DNA of 10,834 nucleotides from Anaerotignum sp. (GCA_017442465.1 JAFRZQ010000089.1:1-10834), one strand, 5' to 3'; counted from the stretch's first letter, positions 1-7,710 are shown. Notes: a model not told the origin generated them from the sequence alone. Made by a program: numbers and translations.

Positions 1-17
1 CAGACTGCAATATACAT
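1..17 (-). CDS. 5' end of a minus-strand gene cut by the left edge
   Basis: Read on the minus strand, a strong ribosome binding site (AAAGGAGGG, about 26-34) lies seven bases before an ATG whose first base is position 17. The readable codons give Met-Tyr-Ile-Ala-Val and then run off the window. A promoter-like pair lies upstream at 62-91. The product cannot be identified from five residues. The gene is divergent from the stalk protein that starts at 284, so the two may share a control region. Confidence 0.5.
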
Positions 18-61
18 TTCGCCACCCTCCTTTCTGAAAATTCACATAAAAATTCATTTTG

Positions 62-91
62 ATTTTAACATAGGTGCTGGTGCTATGCCAA
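62..91 (-). promoter_or_regulatory. Candidate sigma-A-type promoter for the left-edge minus-strand gene
   Basis: On the minus strand a -35 element TTGGCA (86-91) and a -10 element TAAAAT (62-67) are separated by 18 bases. Each hexamer has one mismatch to consensus. They sit about 45 bases upstream of the start codon at 17, with the ribosome site in between. The call is by eye only. Confidence 0.45.
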
Positions 92-270
92 TCGGCACTT
101 TTACCATTCACTACAGAAAACTATACCTTTCACACATATTTTTGCCGAAAACCCATGTGTTTTATACCTATATTTTGCACCTAAAAAACATACCTTTCAT
201 GCATTTTCTGAAAAAAACAAAAAAATTCTGCTATCGTTAAGGGCAAAGCATGATCTGATTGCAATAAAAA

Positions 271-276
271 AGGAGG
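271..276 (+). promoter_or_regulatory. Ribosome binding site of the 284-1741 gene
   Basis: A perfect AGGAGG lies seven bases before the ATG at 284 and fixes the start of the secreted stalk protein. Confidence 0.85.
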
Positions 277-283
277 AAAATTT

Positions 284-1741
284 ATGAAAAAACGATTTTT
301 AGGTTTATTACTGTGCCTTTGCATGGTTGTTCCTATGATGCCGGTGACTGCATCCGCTGCTGCTACCAAAATCAATGTTTCTGAAGCCAGCTATTATGAC
401 GACAGCGGCGATTTAGAGGGACTGGAAATCGATTTTGGCTGGGATACCGCTTCTGCTTCCAGCCGACTGACTGTCATGACCAAGAAACTGCGTTCCGCAG
501 GTGAAGCCGGAACAAATAAATCTTACGGGGACTTTACCGATTTCGGTTACTACGGCAAATCCTTCAAGAATTGGAATGCTGTTCTTGACAATAGCTCTAA
601 ATTCGGCATTCTCTATTACACAGACGAGCATAAAATCAGTATGGGTAAAACAAATACCCTTACCGTAGAATTTGACGAGGGTGATATCCCTCTGGATGTG
701 AACAAGACTTATTATCTGTATCTGTGGACCTATTACGCGGGCCATTATTACCCTGATAATCTGTTCATGGTACTGAAAGTGAAAGATGGTAAACTGCAGT
801 ATGCACCTGCAACAGGTCGAAACAGTTATGGCAGCTTCACTACTCTGTGGGAACAGGAAAAGGCTCCTGCTGTAACACCCAGCAAACCCGTTACAACACC
901 TAGCAAACCTGTAACACCCAGCAAACCTACTGTCACTTCTGCTATCAACGTAAAAGTAGAAAACAAGGATGTCGCATGGACTGATGCAGTTCCCTTTATC
1001 AAAGATGGTCGTACACTGGTTCCTCTGCGCCCTATTGCAGATGCACTGGGTCTGAGCGTTGTATGGAATGCTGAAGCGCAGCAAGCTGGCTTCAGCGATG
1101 GTAAAACAACCGTTGTATTTGAACTGAATTCCAAAGAATATGTAGTATTCTATGACGAAGATCTGAATGAAGCCGATGTGGTAAAAATGGATATATCCGC
1201 CATCAGCGTAAATGGTCGTACTTATGCTCCTGCAAAATATCTGGCACAGGCTTTCGGCTATAACGTAGGCTGGAACGGCAACACAAGCACCGTTACCATT
1301 TCCAAAGGCAAGGTGGAAACAGTGATCCCCGAAAAGAAACCTGCAGCTCCCGCAGGCCCTGTGGTAACAGATGCATTCCCCCCTGCAGATGTTACAAAAC
1401 AGCCTAACTGGTATGGCTCCTGTAAACCTGTCCAAACACTGACAAATGCAGGTCTGGTGGCAGCATATAATAATATTCAAAGCTATTTTGCACAACACGA
1501 CAGAACAGAACCTACACTAATCCGTTCCTATGAAATTGAGGATGAATTGAGTGCTCGTGTCAGCGCATTGAACGACTATGCTGATTATGTAGATTCCTAT
1601 GGCGAAAACAGCCCCCATACACAGCGCATAGCGAATAGTAAGGGATACAAAAATGCAATGGCATCTGATCTTGCACCTCTGATGACGATCACACGCTTCT
1701 ATGTCGTTGAACCACTGGCGAAGGATTATTTTGGATATTAA
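284..1741 (+). CDS. Secreted protein with a copper-amine-oxidase-N (stalk) domain
   Basis: This 485-residue protein is exported. Residues 1-25 form a signal peptide with a basic start, a Leu/Met/Val-rich core and an ASA cleavage site. Residues 28-190 are aromatic, beta-rich and unrecognised. A Pro/Thr/Lys linker with three TPSKP-type units follows (about 195-215). Residues 216-345 are a copper-amine-oxidase-N-like domain (PF07833), shown by the KDGRTLVPLRPIADALG and NGRTYAPAKYLAQAFG motifs. A second Pro/Lys-rich linker leads to a helical C-terminus of about 120 residues that I cannot name. Despite the family name, such domains act as non-enzymatic stalk or wall-associated modules in Clostridia; no amine oxidase catalytic domain is present. 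The start is fixed by the AGGAGG at 271-276. It is the only large plus-strand gene here and faces a terminator at 1817. The stalk closely matches that of the protein at 7747-8577. Confidence 0.9.
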   Translation: MKKRFLGLLLCLCMVVPMMPVTASAAATKINVSEASYYDDSGDLEGLEIDFGWDTASASSRLTVMTKKLRSAGEAGTNKSYGDFTDFGYYGKSFKNWNAVLDNSSKFGILYYTDEHKISMGKTNTLTVEFDEGDIPLDVNKTYYLYLWTYYAGHYYPDNLFMVLKVKDGKLQYAPATGRNSYGSFTTLWEQEKAPAVTPSKPVTTPSKPVTPSKPTVTSAINVKVENKDVAWTDAVPFIKDGRTLVPLRPIADALGLSVVWNAEAQQAGFSDGKTTVVFELNSKEYVVFYDEDLNEADVVKMDISAISVNGRTYAPAKYLAQAFGYNVGWNGNTSTVTISKGKVETVIPEKKPAAPAGPVVTDAFPPADVTKQPNWYGSCKPVQTLTNAGLVAAYNNIQSYFAQHDRTEPTLIRSYEIEDELSARVSALNDYADYVDSYGENSPHTQRIANSKGYKNAMASDLAPLMTITRFYVVEPLAKDYFGY

Positions 1742-1816
1742 TTATTATAATCCATGAAATCCATAGATTGCTCTAAAGCATCACTTTTCACATCATAAAA
1801 ATATTCCTGAATAACA

Positions 1817-1867
1817 AAAACAGGCATGTCCGGAAATCTTTTTTAAGAATTCCGACATGCCTGTTTT
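1817..1867. terminator. Bidirectional intrinsic terminator between convergent genes
   Basis: CAGGCATGTC (1821-1830), a bulged C and GGAA pair with TTCC and GACATGCCTG (1850-1863), flanked by A-tract on the left and TTTT on the right. The hairpin therefore has a U-tract on either strand. It lies between the 3' ends of the plus gene (stop 1741) and the minus gene (stop 1914), and can end transcription from both sides. Nothing else is apparent in the 172-base gap. Confidence 0.85.
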
Positions 1868-1913
1868 CATTGCATATCAAACCTTTTCCATACTCTGTAT
1901 TGTATGATTTCTT

Positions 1914-2753
1914 TTAATATGTAGTTGCCAGATAGGTGCGCATGGACAATATCGGTTTACTTTTCGGCAGGAAATGCTCCACGATATGTTCGCTTTCTTC
2001 CACCAGGCAAGTAAACTGCAGCATCGTTTCCGCAGGATAGGATGTATTGCACTGCTGAACAGCAGTTGCAAGCAGTTCCATCAGTGCTTTCGGATTATGG
2101 GCCTGCGCATCCAGCCACATCCAGAGGATATCTACCTTTCCATCTTTCAGAGGACTAAGGAAAATCGCAGCTGTGATCTCCTCTGTCTTTCTCCAGACAA
2201 AGCTGTGGGCAGGATCACATTCCTGCAGGATGGAAAAATCTATCTGCATTTTTTCCTGCATGGCATAATACAAATGATGCAAGTCCAGATCAGAGATCTC
2301 TGCCACAGAAAGCACATGATCCGATACACACGCTGCAGAAAGCAGCGGAGATTCCATCAGCTCAGACAGAGGTGCAAGGTATACAGGATCTTCATCGACC
2401 ATCGCAAAGCCGATGGTTTTCATCAGCCCATCCATTACTTCCCATTTTTCCTCCGTAAAAACATAGGTCATCCAAAGGGTATCTATGCGCGCATAATTCA
2501 GCGCTTTGACGGCTCTATCCAGCAGCGTGGCAGCAACTCCCTGACGGGTATACGCAGGAGAAACTGCGATGGAACGCAGTTCTGCGCCTGTTTTAATTGG
2601 ATCGATCACCGCCGCGCCAATCAGAGCACCTTCGTCCATAGCTGCAAAATACCAGAAATGCTCCCTTTCTTCTGCTTCCCATACCTCCGGCAGAATAAAG
2701 GGCTGCAACGGCATGGCCTGTGCCGCAGGCACAATATGTATCGTAATATTCAT
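1914..2753 (-). CDS. GNAT-family N-acetyltransferase, probably a double-domain form
   Basis: This 279-residue cytoplasmic protein has a GNAT acetyl-CoA-binding core in its N-terminal half. Motif A is visible as LRSIAVSPAYTRQGVAATLL (about 59-78), followed by a helix and the beta-strand WMTYVF. GNAT enzymes move an acetyl group from acetyl-CoA to an amine; the substrate cannot be told. The usual Arg/Gln three places before the first motif-A glycine is Thr here, although an Arg follows it. Residues 145-279 may be a second, degenerate GNAT half, with a strand-strand-helix pattern around FVWRKTEEITAAIFLSPL and ILWMWLDA. The ribosome site GAGGAGG lies eight bases before the ATG. The gene begins 37 bases after the coiled-coil gene stop and ends before the terminator at 1817, so it is probably last in the operon. 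Confidence 0.8.
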   Translation of the reverse strand: MNITIHIVPAAQAMPLQPFILPEVWEAEEREHFWYFAAMDEGALIGAAVIDPIKTGAELRSIAVSPAYTRQGVAATLLDRAVKALNYARIDTLWMTYVFTEEKWEVMDGLMKTIGFAMVDEDPVYLAPLSELMESPLLSAACVSDHVLSVAEISDLDLHHLYYAMQEKMQIDFSILQECDPAHSFVWRKTEEITAAIFLSPLKDGKVDILWMWLDAQAHNPKALMELLATAVQQCNTSYPAETMLQFTCLVEESEHIVEHFLPKSKPILSMRTYLATTY

Positions 2754-2790
2754 TTCGATTCCTCCTCATTCCGGTTTCTTCGACTGAAAA

Positions 2791-4179
2791 TCATGTAGTT
2801 CCTACGGACAGAAATACTCTTGTTTTTTCCTTGCCGTTAGCTTCGTATTTTTCTTCTTTTACAATATAATACTTTGTATCACGAGGCAGAATGATGCCGT
2901 CCTTTTCACCCTGTGCTGCCCCGGAAACGCGCATTGCCGTAGCACTTTGATCTACCGCAATCACCAGCTGGATCTCATTCGTATCCTCCTCGCCCAGAGA
3001 AGCTTTGCAGAAGCCTTTATCCGTGAAATACTTATATTTTGCACCCTTTGTTATATCTGTTTCCTTCAGTTTCTCTCCCTGCATTTCCGCCCATTCCTGT
3101 TGGCTGAGAGATTTATGTACGACCATCTGCTTGCCGATGGCATTTTTAGTCAGGTTTACTGCAGTCACGTTTGCAGCGACAGAAAGTGCTGGACTCAGTT
3201 TTTCTCCAGTTTCCTCGCCAACCCGCAGATAATGATTGATTTTATCCAGATTTCCCAGAAAGTCATCTGCATGAGGCATTTTCTTCTTCGGCACAGGGAA
3301 GCCCTGTTTCTCCTTCAGTTTCTGCAGTTCTTCCTGCAGCAGGAAATACTGTCGATTGAATGTCTCCAGTTGTTTCATATCTTTTTTGTTCTGTTCATAC
3401 AATCGATTCATATCCCTGCAGTATATTTCCGATTCTCCGCTGATCAGCGTTCTATTAACTTCAGGCGCAAATTCTTCTGCAGGTACAAATTCCCGTCCTA
3501 ATTCCCTTTGGAAAGGCGCCTCCAATGGGTGTTTCGAAAAATCCAGTTTTTTATACAATACATCTGCTTCTTCCTTCAATCGGAACATAGCTTCTGCCAC
3601 TGCACGCTGCTGCTGCACATTCTTTTCCCATAATTCTTTTTTCTTGTCATATTCATTTCTCTTTGTTTTGGAAAAAGCATTCCTTTGCTCTTCAGTAAGA
3701 ATCTGAAAGTCCGCGGTTGTTTCTAATACTGACCGATCTACGAAAGACTGTTTCCTTCGTTCCGCCTGCCTTTCAGCCTTCAGCTGACGCTGTCTTTCCT
3801 GTTCAGCCTCCTGCTGACGTTGTAATTGACGCAGTCTTTCCTGTTCAGTCTCCTGCTGACGCTGTTGCTGATGCCGTCTTTCCTGTTCCATCCGTCTTTC
3901 CTGTTCCATCCGACGGTAGTTTTCCTCAAAATTCTGTGCCTGCTCAATCTGATCGAGCTGATACATCCGATGAAAATCAGCATCTTCATATCTATCCAAG
4001 ACAGGAATAGGCGCTCTATTCGCGGCAGACTGAAACAGCGATGCAGGCATCATCACAGGGAGCAGCGGAAGATCTTCGATCTTTGTTTCTTCCTCCTGCT
4101 CTCCATGCATGGCTTCCAGTTCTTCAAAAAATGATCGGTAGTGTCGTTCCTGTTGATTCATTTTATCATATGTAGGCAT
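2791..4179 (-). CDS. Coiled-coil protein with degenerate ADP-ribosyltransferase-like C-terminus
   Basis: This 462-residue protein has no signal peptide or membrane segment and is probably cytoplasmic. Residues 85-150 are a Gln/Glu/Arg-rich coiled coil built from 14- and 6-residue repeats. More helical, charged sequence continues to about 320. Residues 352-462 resemble the exoenzyme ADP-ribosyltransferase fold (PF03496-like): VVHKSLS fits the 'yRgls' strand, YFTDKGFCKASL fits 'ytdkGFtSTSl', and GIILPRDTKYYIV fits 'ExEvLLPrgtkfkV'. At the three catalytic positions I read Lys356 for Arg, Lys392-Ala-Ser for STS and Lys426-Asp-Gly for ExE. If the match holds, NAD-dependent transfer is probably lost or altered, leaving a binding or structural role. 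The fold call is by motif only. The start has AGGAGG eight bases upstream. The gene follows the stalk gene by 30 bases and precedes the acetyltransferase by 37. Confidence 0.75.
   Translation of the reverse strand: MPTYDKMNQQERHYRSFFEELEAMHGEQEEETKIEDLPLLPVMMPASLFQSAANRAPIPVLDRYEDADFHRMYQLDQIEQAQNFEENYRRMEQERRMEQERRHQQQRQQETEQERLRQLQRQQEAEQERQRQLKAERQAERRKQSFVDRSVLETTADFQILTEEQRNAFSKTKRNEYDKKKELWEKNVQQQRAVAEAMFRLKEEADVLYKKLDFSKHPLEAPFQRELGREFVPAEEFAPEVNRTLISGESEIYCRDMNRLYEQNKKDMKQLETFNRQYFLLQEELQKLKEKQGFPVPKKKMPHADDFLGNLDKINHYLRVGEETGEKLSPALSVAANVTAVNLTKNAIGKQMVVHKSLSQQEWAEMQGEKLKETDITKGAKYKYFTDKGFCKASLGEEDTNEIQLVIAVDQSATAMRVSGAAQGEKDGIILPRDTKYYIVKEEKYEANGKEKTRVFLSVGTT
3770..3912 (-). repeat. 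In-frame tandem repeats encoding the coiled coil
   Basis: The segment TCTTTCCTGTTC recurs at 3793, 3835 and 3877 (42-base steps) and again at 3895 (18-base step). In protein terms this is a 14-residue unit (x-EQERxRQxxxQx type, two heptads) followed by a duplicated RRMEQE hexamer, at about residues 90-137 of the host gene. The steps are all multiples of three. Confidence 0.8.
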
Positions 4180-4209
4180 CGCATACGCCTCCTATTAAAT
4201 CATCATTTT

Positions 4210-5079
4210 TCAGCCCATTGTCGCATAATTTGTCACATCTACACCATAGATATCGCATACAGTGAAGAATACAAATTCATCCACACCATATCTGTAATAC
4301 TGTTCACACTGATGATCCAGTACATCTACCATTTCGTCATAATCCTCTACGATGATGTTTTCATAATCTTCCCACCATCTGCCGACCATCATAACATAAT
4401 CATCTTTTTCTGCAGGAGTCATTGCCAACCAGTCATAAGTCATCTGATCCAGTACATAAACCTGTTCTTCAAAAGTCAGAGGCACTGCAGCACCAATGCC
4501 ATCGTCCCATATACCACTGGGTCTGTCTTCACCGATACCATCATCCCATACACCACTGGGTCTGTCTTCACCGATGCCGTCATCCCATATACCGCTGGGT
4601 CTGTCTTCGCCTTTGCCTTCACCCACATGGCTTGCCTGATATTCAGGGGAGAACAGATAAACATCCGCTGTATCCACATTATAATCCACCGTGTAGCCTA
4701 CTGCTTCAGAAATAAAACGCAGAGGTACGTAGGTTCTGTCATTGATCAACGTTGCAGGAGAATCCAGTGTTTTCTGCACTCTTGCACCATATTCATTGAC
4801 ATAGTATGCTCTTGTGCTGTTGATATTCATGGTGATCACAACCACACCTGTATAAGGGTCGCACACTTCCACCTGTTTCAGGCTTTCGATCCAGTTCACT
4901 TTATAACCAAGCATTTCTGTGATCGCACGAACAGGTACCATTGTTCTGTCATTGACGATCTGGGGGGATGCGCCTTTCGCTTCCACCAGATCCACATAAA
5001 TATTGCCCTTTGCAAAGGCTGTTGTACCCATAGATAAAATCATCGCACCTGTCAGTAAACCAGCTATCAGTTTTTTCAT
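4210..5079 (-). CDS. Secreted stalk-domain protein with three 13-residue repeats
   Basis: This 289-residue exported protein has a signal peptide at 1-23 ending AFA. Residues 26-152 form a copper-amine-oxidase-N-like domain (PF07833), seen as NDRTMVPVRAITEMLGYKV and NDRTYVPLRFISEAVGYTV. This stalk is clearly different from those at 284-1741 and 7747-8577. Residues 157-195 are three copies of GEDRPSG(I/V)WDDGI, probably a spacer. The C-terminal 95 residues are acidic and aromatic-rich and match no family I know. Three in-frame ATGs lie close together. I chose the one at 5079 because AGAAAGGA sits just ahead of it and it opens a normal signal peptide; the upstream ATG at 5088 overlaps that site. 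The gene starts 48 bases after the peptidase stop and ends 30 bases before the coiled-coil gene. Confidence 0.88.
   Translation of the reverse strand: MKKLIAGLLTGAMILSMGTTAFAKGNIYVDLVEAKGASPQIVNDRTMVPVRAITEMLGYKVNWIESLKQVEVCDPYTGVVVITMNINSTRAYYVNEYGARVQKTLDSPATLINDRTYVPLRFISEAVGYTVDYNVDTADVYLFSPEYQASHVGEGKGEDRPSGIWDDGIGEDRPSGVWDDGIGEDRPSGIWDDGIGAAVPLTFEEQVYVLDQMTYDWLAMTPAEKDDYVMMVGRWWEDYENIIVEDYDEMVDVLDHQCEQYYRYGVDEFVFFTVCDIYGVDVTNYATMG
4496..4612 (-). repeat. Three tandem 39-bp in-frame repeats
   Basis: Units at 4496-4534, 4535-4573 and 4574-4612 differ at only a few, mostly third-codon, positions. Each encodes GEDRPSG(I/V)WDDGI inside the stalk protein at 4210-5079. The near identity at DNA level suggests recent or ongoing expansion. 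Confidence 0.93.
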
Positions 5080-5127
5080 TGTGCTCATCCTTTCTGTATA
5101 TCGCATCTTTTGTATTTCAGCAGATTT

Positions 5128-7080
5128 TTAATAATCTTCATAGACCGTTGTGTAAATCTCGCCATCGATACAGTCAAATGTTACCGCATCTGAGTACGCG
5201 TAGTTGCCCATAGCATCCCACATTTCGAATACCATGGAATAATTGCCGTCAGGCAATTCAATTTCACCGAAAGAAGTATCTTCAGAAACAACCAGATCTT
5301 CTACTGTATACATTTCGAAATCATCATCGCCGCTGTAAGACGCCAGCTGCCAGATCGTAGTGATCACATCTCCTTCTTCCAGAAGACGCATTTCCTTCCC
5401 TGCCATACCGTTGTCATCCAGCCCTTTTGTCGCACCAAGGATCTTCCATTCCTCTGTATTGAAATCATATACTACCTGCAGGTTATATTCTTCCCCATTC
5501 AGAAGGATCGGCACCGCATACTGGTTATAATCCTCCCCTTCCAGAGAGAGTTCCATATAGACCAGACAGCCGTCGATGGCACCCCAGACACCGCGGAAAT
5601 TATCATAAAAAATACCGTTTTCCCAATCGGCGTCGATGTCATTATCTGTCCCCAGAAGCAGCATCATATCACTTTCTTCATCCACATAGAACAGAGAGAA
5701 CCCGACACTGGTCAGAATATCATAGGCAGCAGGTCCCAGATCCAGGATCGCCGCACCATCCTCCGTAACACCAAGAGGCATACTGATCCAATCCACGTCA
5801 TTCAATGTCATAAATTCAGGCACATCCTCCGCTCCCAGAGATTCCAGAAAAGCTTTGCCGTCGTCAGCCAGATCACCTGTCAGTTCCAGTTTATACAGGT
5901 GCTTGAAGGCTTCGCCTGCCCCCATATCGATATAACCATTGAAATCGTCAATATCGCCATTATAAGAATAATAGCAGCTCAGCCCCGTTGCCTCAGGACG
6001 ATATGCCCCGCTCACCTGATACAGCACGCATTCTTCAAGAGCGTCAGAAACAGCCTGAGCAGAAGGCAGCATCCATGCAGTCTGACGGGCAAAATGCCCC
6101 AGATCCACCATATTTGCATAGCCCTGTTCACGGGTATTGCCGCCATAATTTTCACTGGTTGTGGCTACGCGCCCCAATTCTGCAAAGAAAGAGGGTTCTT
6201 CCACCGCTGTCAGGAAAGCTTCTTCCCCAAAGGCTTCATATGCCTCCAGTAAAGATCCCAGTTTCGTCAGATCCGTCAGGGACAATGTAACCTGATCCTC
6301 TGTACCATACATTTCACAGCCTTCATAATAGGAATCACAGATGGCAACACCCAGTTCTTCACCATTCATCCATGGTGCATCCGCCAGGGCTCCCAGCCAG
6401 CCGGAATAATTCCAGCCATTACCGGGCTCCCATTCTTCCGAAGCCACCATATACTTGGCAAAATTCTGGAATACCGCTGCTGTATCGATGGTTGCCATCA
6501 GGCAGGTATCGAACCCGATCAGCTCCAGAGCAGGATTTTCTGCGTCAGCAGGCCATACCGCATCAAAGGCTTCATACAATTCCATCAGGCTAAGAGAATC
6601 GTAGCCATAGTTTTCATCAAAGGAAACACCGCTGACAGAACCGCCGCCGTGATTCCAGAAAATCACTGCCACATTGTCTGCAGGATAATTGGTATTGGCA
6701 TAATCCAGTAAATCATACAACGTTTCGGCATCGCCCATATTGGCGTTATCCAGTTCTTCCATCAGATACAGATCTTCGCTGTTATATAACCAGCGCTGGA
6801 TCTTCGATGCATCCATGGCATCATTCTGCCAAACATCAGCACCACCAGTCTGGATGACCACATTTACATTTTCCGGCAGATCCACTTCCAGCATTTCCAT
6901 CAGGTCAGCCGTAGCACTGCCGTAATTGGTTTCCAGATCACTGCCGCAGAGATACCAGTATACAGACCAGCTTTCCGCGCCCATGGATTTGTTTGGTGTT
7001 TCCTCGCCGCCGCAGGAAGCCAACCCAAGCATCATTGCCAAAGAAAGCAGCGCCGCTAACCATTTCTTTCTTTTTTTCAT
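5128..7080 (-). CDS. Clostripain-family (C11) cysteine peptidase, lipoprotein
   Basis: This 650-residue protein is a surface lipoprotein. A basic, hydrophobic leader ends in the lipobox LASC, with Cys23 as the lipid site. Residues about 38-400 are the C11 peptidase domain: YWYLCGSDLE and VVIQTGGADVW near the start, FWNHGGG with the likely catalytic His144, FDTCLMA with the likely nucleophile Cys193, and VASEEWEPGNGW after it. Both dyad residues are present, so activity is expected. C11 enzymes typically cut after Arg or Lys; the substrate here is unknown. Residues about 430-650 are an acidic beta-rich extension that I cannot assign and that is beyond the usual catalytic core. A purine-rich GGCGGGGG site precedes the ATG. 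The gene lies between a lipoprotein (37-base gap) and the repeat-bearing stalk protein (48-base gap), probably in one operon, so it may process or anchor neighbouring surface proteins. Confidence 0.93.
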   Translation of the reverse strand: MKKRKKWLAALLSLAMMLGLASCGGEETPNKSMGAESWSVYWYLCGSDLETNYGSATADLMEMLEVDLPENVNVVIQTGGADVWQNDAMDASKIQRWLYNSEDLYLMEELDNANMGDAETLYDLLDYANTNYPADNVAVIFWNHGGGSVSGVSFDENYGYDSLSLMELYEAFDAVWPADAENPALELIGFDTCLMATIDTAAVFQNFAKYMVASEEWEPGNGWNYSGWLGALADAPWMNGEELGVAICDSYYEGCEMYGTEDQVTLSLTDLTKLGSLLEAYEAFGEEAFLTAVEEPSFFAELGRVATTSENYGGNTREQGYANMVDLGHFARQTAWMLPSAQAVSDALEECVLYQVSGAYRPEATGLSCYYSYNGDIDDFNGYIDMGAGEAFKHLYKLELTGDLADDGKAFLESLGAEDVPEFMTLNDVDWISMPLGVTEDGAAILDLGPAAYDILTSVGFSLFYVDEESDMMLLLGTDNDIDADWENGIFYDNFRGVWGAIDGCLVYMELSLEGEDYNQYAVPILLNGEEYNLQVVYDFNTEEWKILGATKGLDDNGMAGKEMRLLEEGDVITTIWQLASYSGDDDFEMYTVEDLVVSEDTSFGEIELPDGNYSMVFEMWDAMGNYAYSDAVTFDCIDGEIYTTVYEDY

Positions 7081-7117
7081 AAATCCCCCGCCTTTCCAGC
7101 AAGTTCAGTTATGTATA

Positions 7118-7657
7118 TCAACCGACTGTAATACTGTCAACTACTTCATCCAAAGATGCTTCCAGAGCAGTACCTTCTCCAGCCTGATATGTGAAACAAA
7201 TATCCTGTTCATACAGTACATCGTCCAGCATATAGAACACCAGGATATATGTCACTGTAAGTTCCATACCATTGTCTGCATTTGTGCCTTCGAATGTCGC
7301 ATAAACTGCATCTGTGCCATCAATATTTACGGGGTTTTCAAATTCTACAATCGTTGCATCGGGATAAGCGTCACCGGCCATCATCAGAATAATATCTTCT
7401 GTAATGTCAGAAACTTCTGCATCCGCAGCTGCAGGATCAGAAATAATAATGCTGGCGCCGGGACCACCTGCACCAACCATGCCTTCCAGATCCTGAACAT
7501 CGGAGTAATCCTCAGGAATCATCATGGAAATATATTCATTGTTGAGTTCGATCATGGAAACTTCAGGTTCTTCCACAGGTGCTTCTTCGCCACCGCCGCA
7601 TGCAGCAACGCCAAATGCCATCATCATTGCCATCATCATTGCTAAAAATTTCTTCAT
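7118..7657 (-). CDS. Small lipoprotein, possibly PsbP/DcrB-like
   Basis: This 179-residue lipoprotein has a very Met-rich leader (MMMAMMMAFGVAAC) with lipid Cys20, then a short Glu/Pro linker. The mature part (about 34-179) has a strand pattern starting EYISMMIPEDYSDV and ending LDEVVDSITV. This resembles small extracytoplasmic PsbP/DcrB/Mog1-type domains, but I hold that only as a suggestion. The start at 7657 is set by GAAAGGAG eight bases upstream. Reading back to an ATG at 7705 would translate through a terminator hairpin, so that longer form is rejected. The leader DNA is nearly identical to that of the lipoprotein at 8621-9124, although the mature parts are unrelated. The gene is 37 bases upstream of the peptidase gene. 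Confidence 0.88.
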   Translation of the reverse strand: MKKFLAMMMAMMMAFGVAACGGGEEAPVEEPEVSMIELNNEYISMMIPEDYSDVQDLEGMVGAGGPGASIIISDPAAADAEVSDITEDIILMMAGDAYPDATIVEFENPVNIDGTDAVYATFEGTNADNGMELTVTYILVFYMLDDVLYEQDICFTYQAGEGTALEASLDEVVDSITVG

Positions 7658-7673
7658 AATATATTCTCCTTTC

Positions 7674-7710
7674 AAAAAAAAGAGCGGATACGGATCACTC
7701 CGCATCCGCT
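7674..7710 (-). terminator. Intrinsic terminator between the stalk gene and the small lipoprotein gene
   Basis: In the minus-strand RNA, AGCGGATGCGG pairs with CCGTATCCGCT (one G-U pair, 11 bp, six-base loop; 7683-7710), followed by C and eight U (7674-7681). It lies 37 bases after the stalk gene stop at 7747. It ends directly before the ribosome site of the gene starting at 7657, so it can act as a terminator for the first two genes or as an attenuator for those downstream. Confidence 0.88.

Noticed and set aside
230..283. GGGCAAAGC upstream of the stalk gene as part of a c-di-GMP riboswitch
   Set aside because: Only a short resemblance is present. The paired arms and the other conserved segments of that riboswitch are missing.
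413..1498. Long open frame of 361 codons on the minus strand under the plus-strand stalk gene
   Set aside because: It is the shadow of the stalk gene. It has no ribosome site, is rich in Cys/Ile/His without domain sense, and lies opposite a gene with clear domains and signal peptide.
284..1741. Copper amine oxidase enzyme activity for the stalk proteins
   Set aside because: Only the N-terminal (stalk) domain is present in any of the three proteins. The catalytic domain with its topaquinone site is absent.
1974..2798. Plus-strand open frame of 274 codons across the acetyltransferase
   Set aside because: Composition is unlike a real protein (very rich in His, Arg, Gln, Phe), no ribosome site is present, and it lies opposite the GNAT gene with its motif A.
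4496..4612. 39-bp repeats as a CRISPR-like array
   Set aside because: The units abut with no spacers, are in frame and encode a repeated peptide.
4141..5037. Plus-strand open frame of 298 codons across the repeat-bearing stalk gene
   Set aside because: It is Ile/His/Cys-rich antisense sequence. The minus strand holds a protein with signal peptide, stalk motifs and a good ribosome site.
7658..7705. Sixteen-codon upstream extension of the small lipoprotein
   Set aside because: It would be encoded by the terminator hairpin and ribosome site, and would place charged residues ahead of a normal signal peptide.
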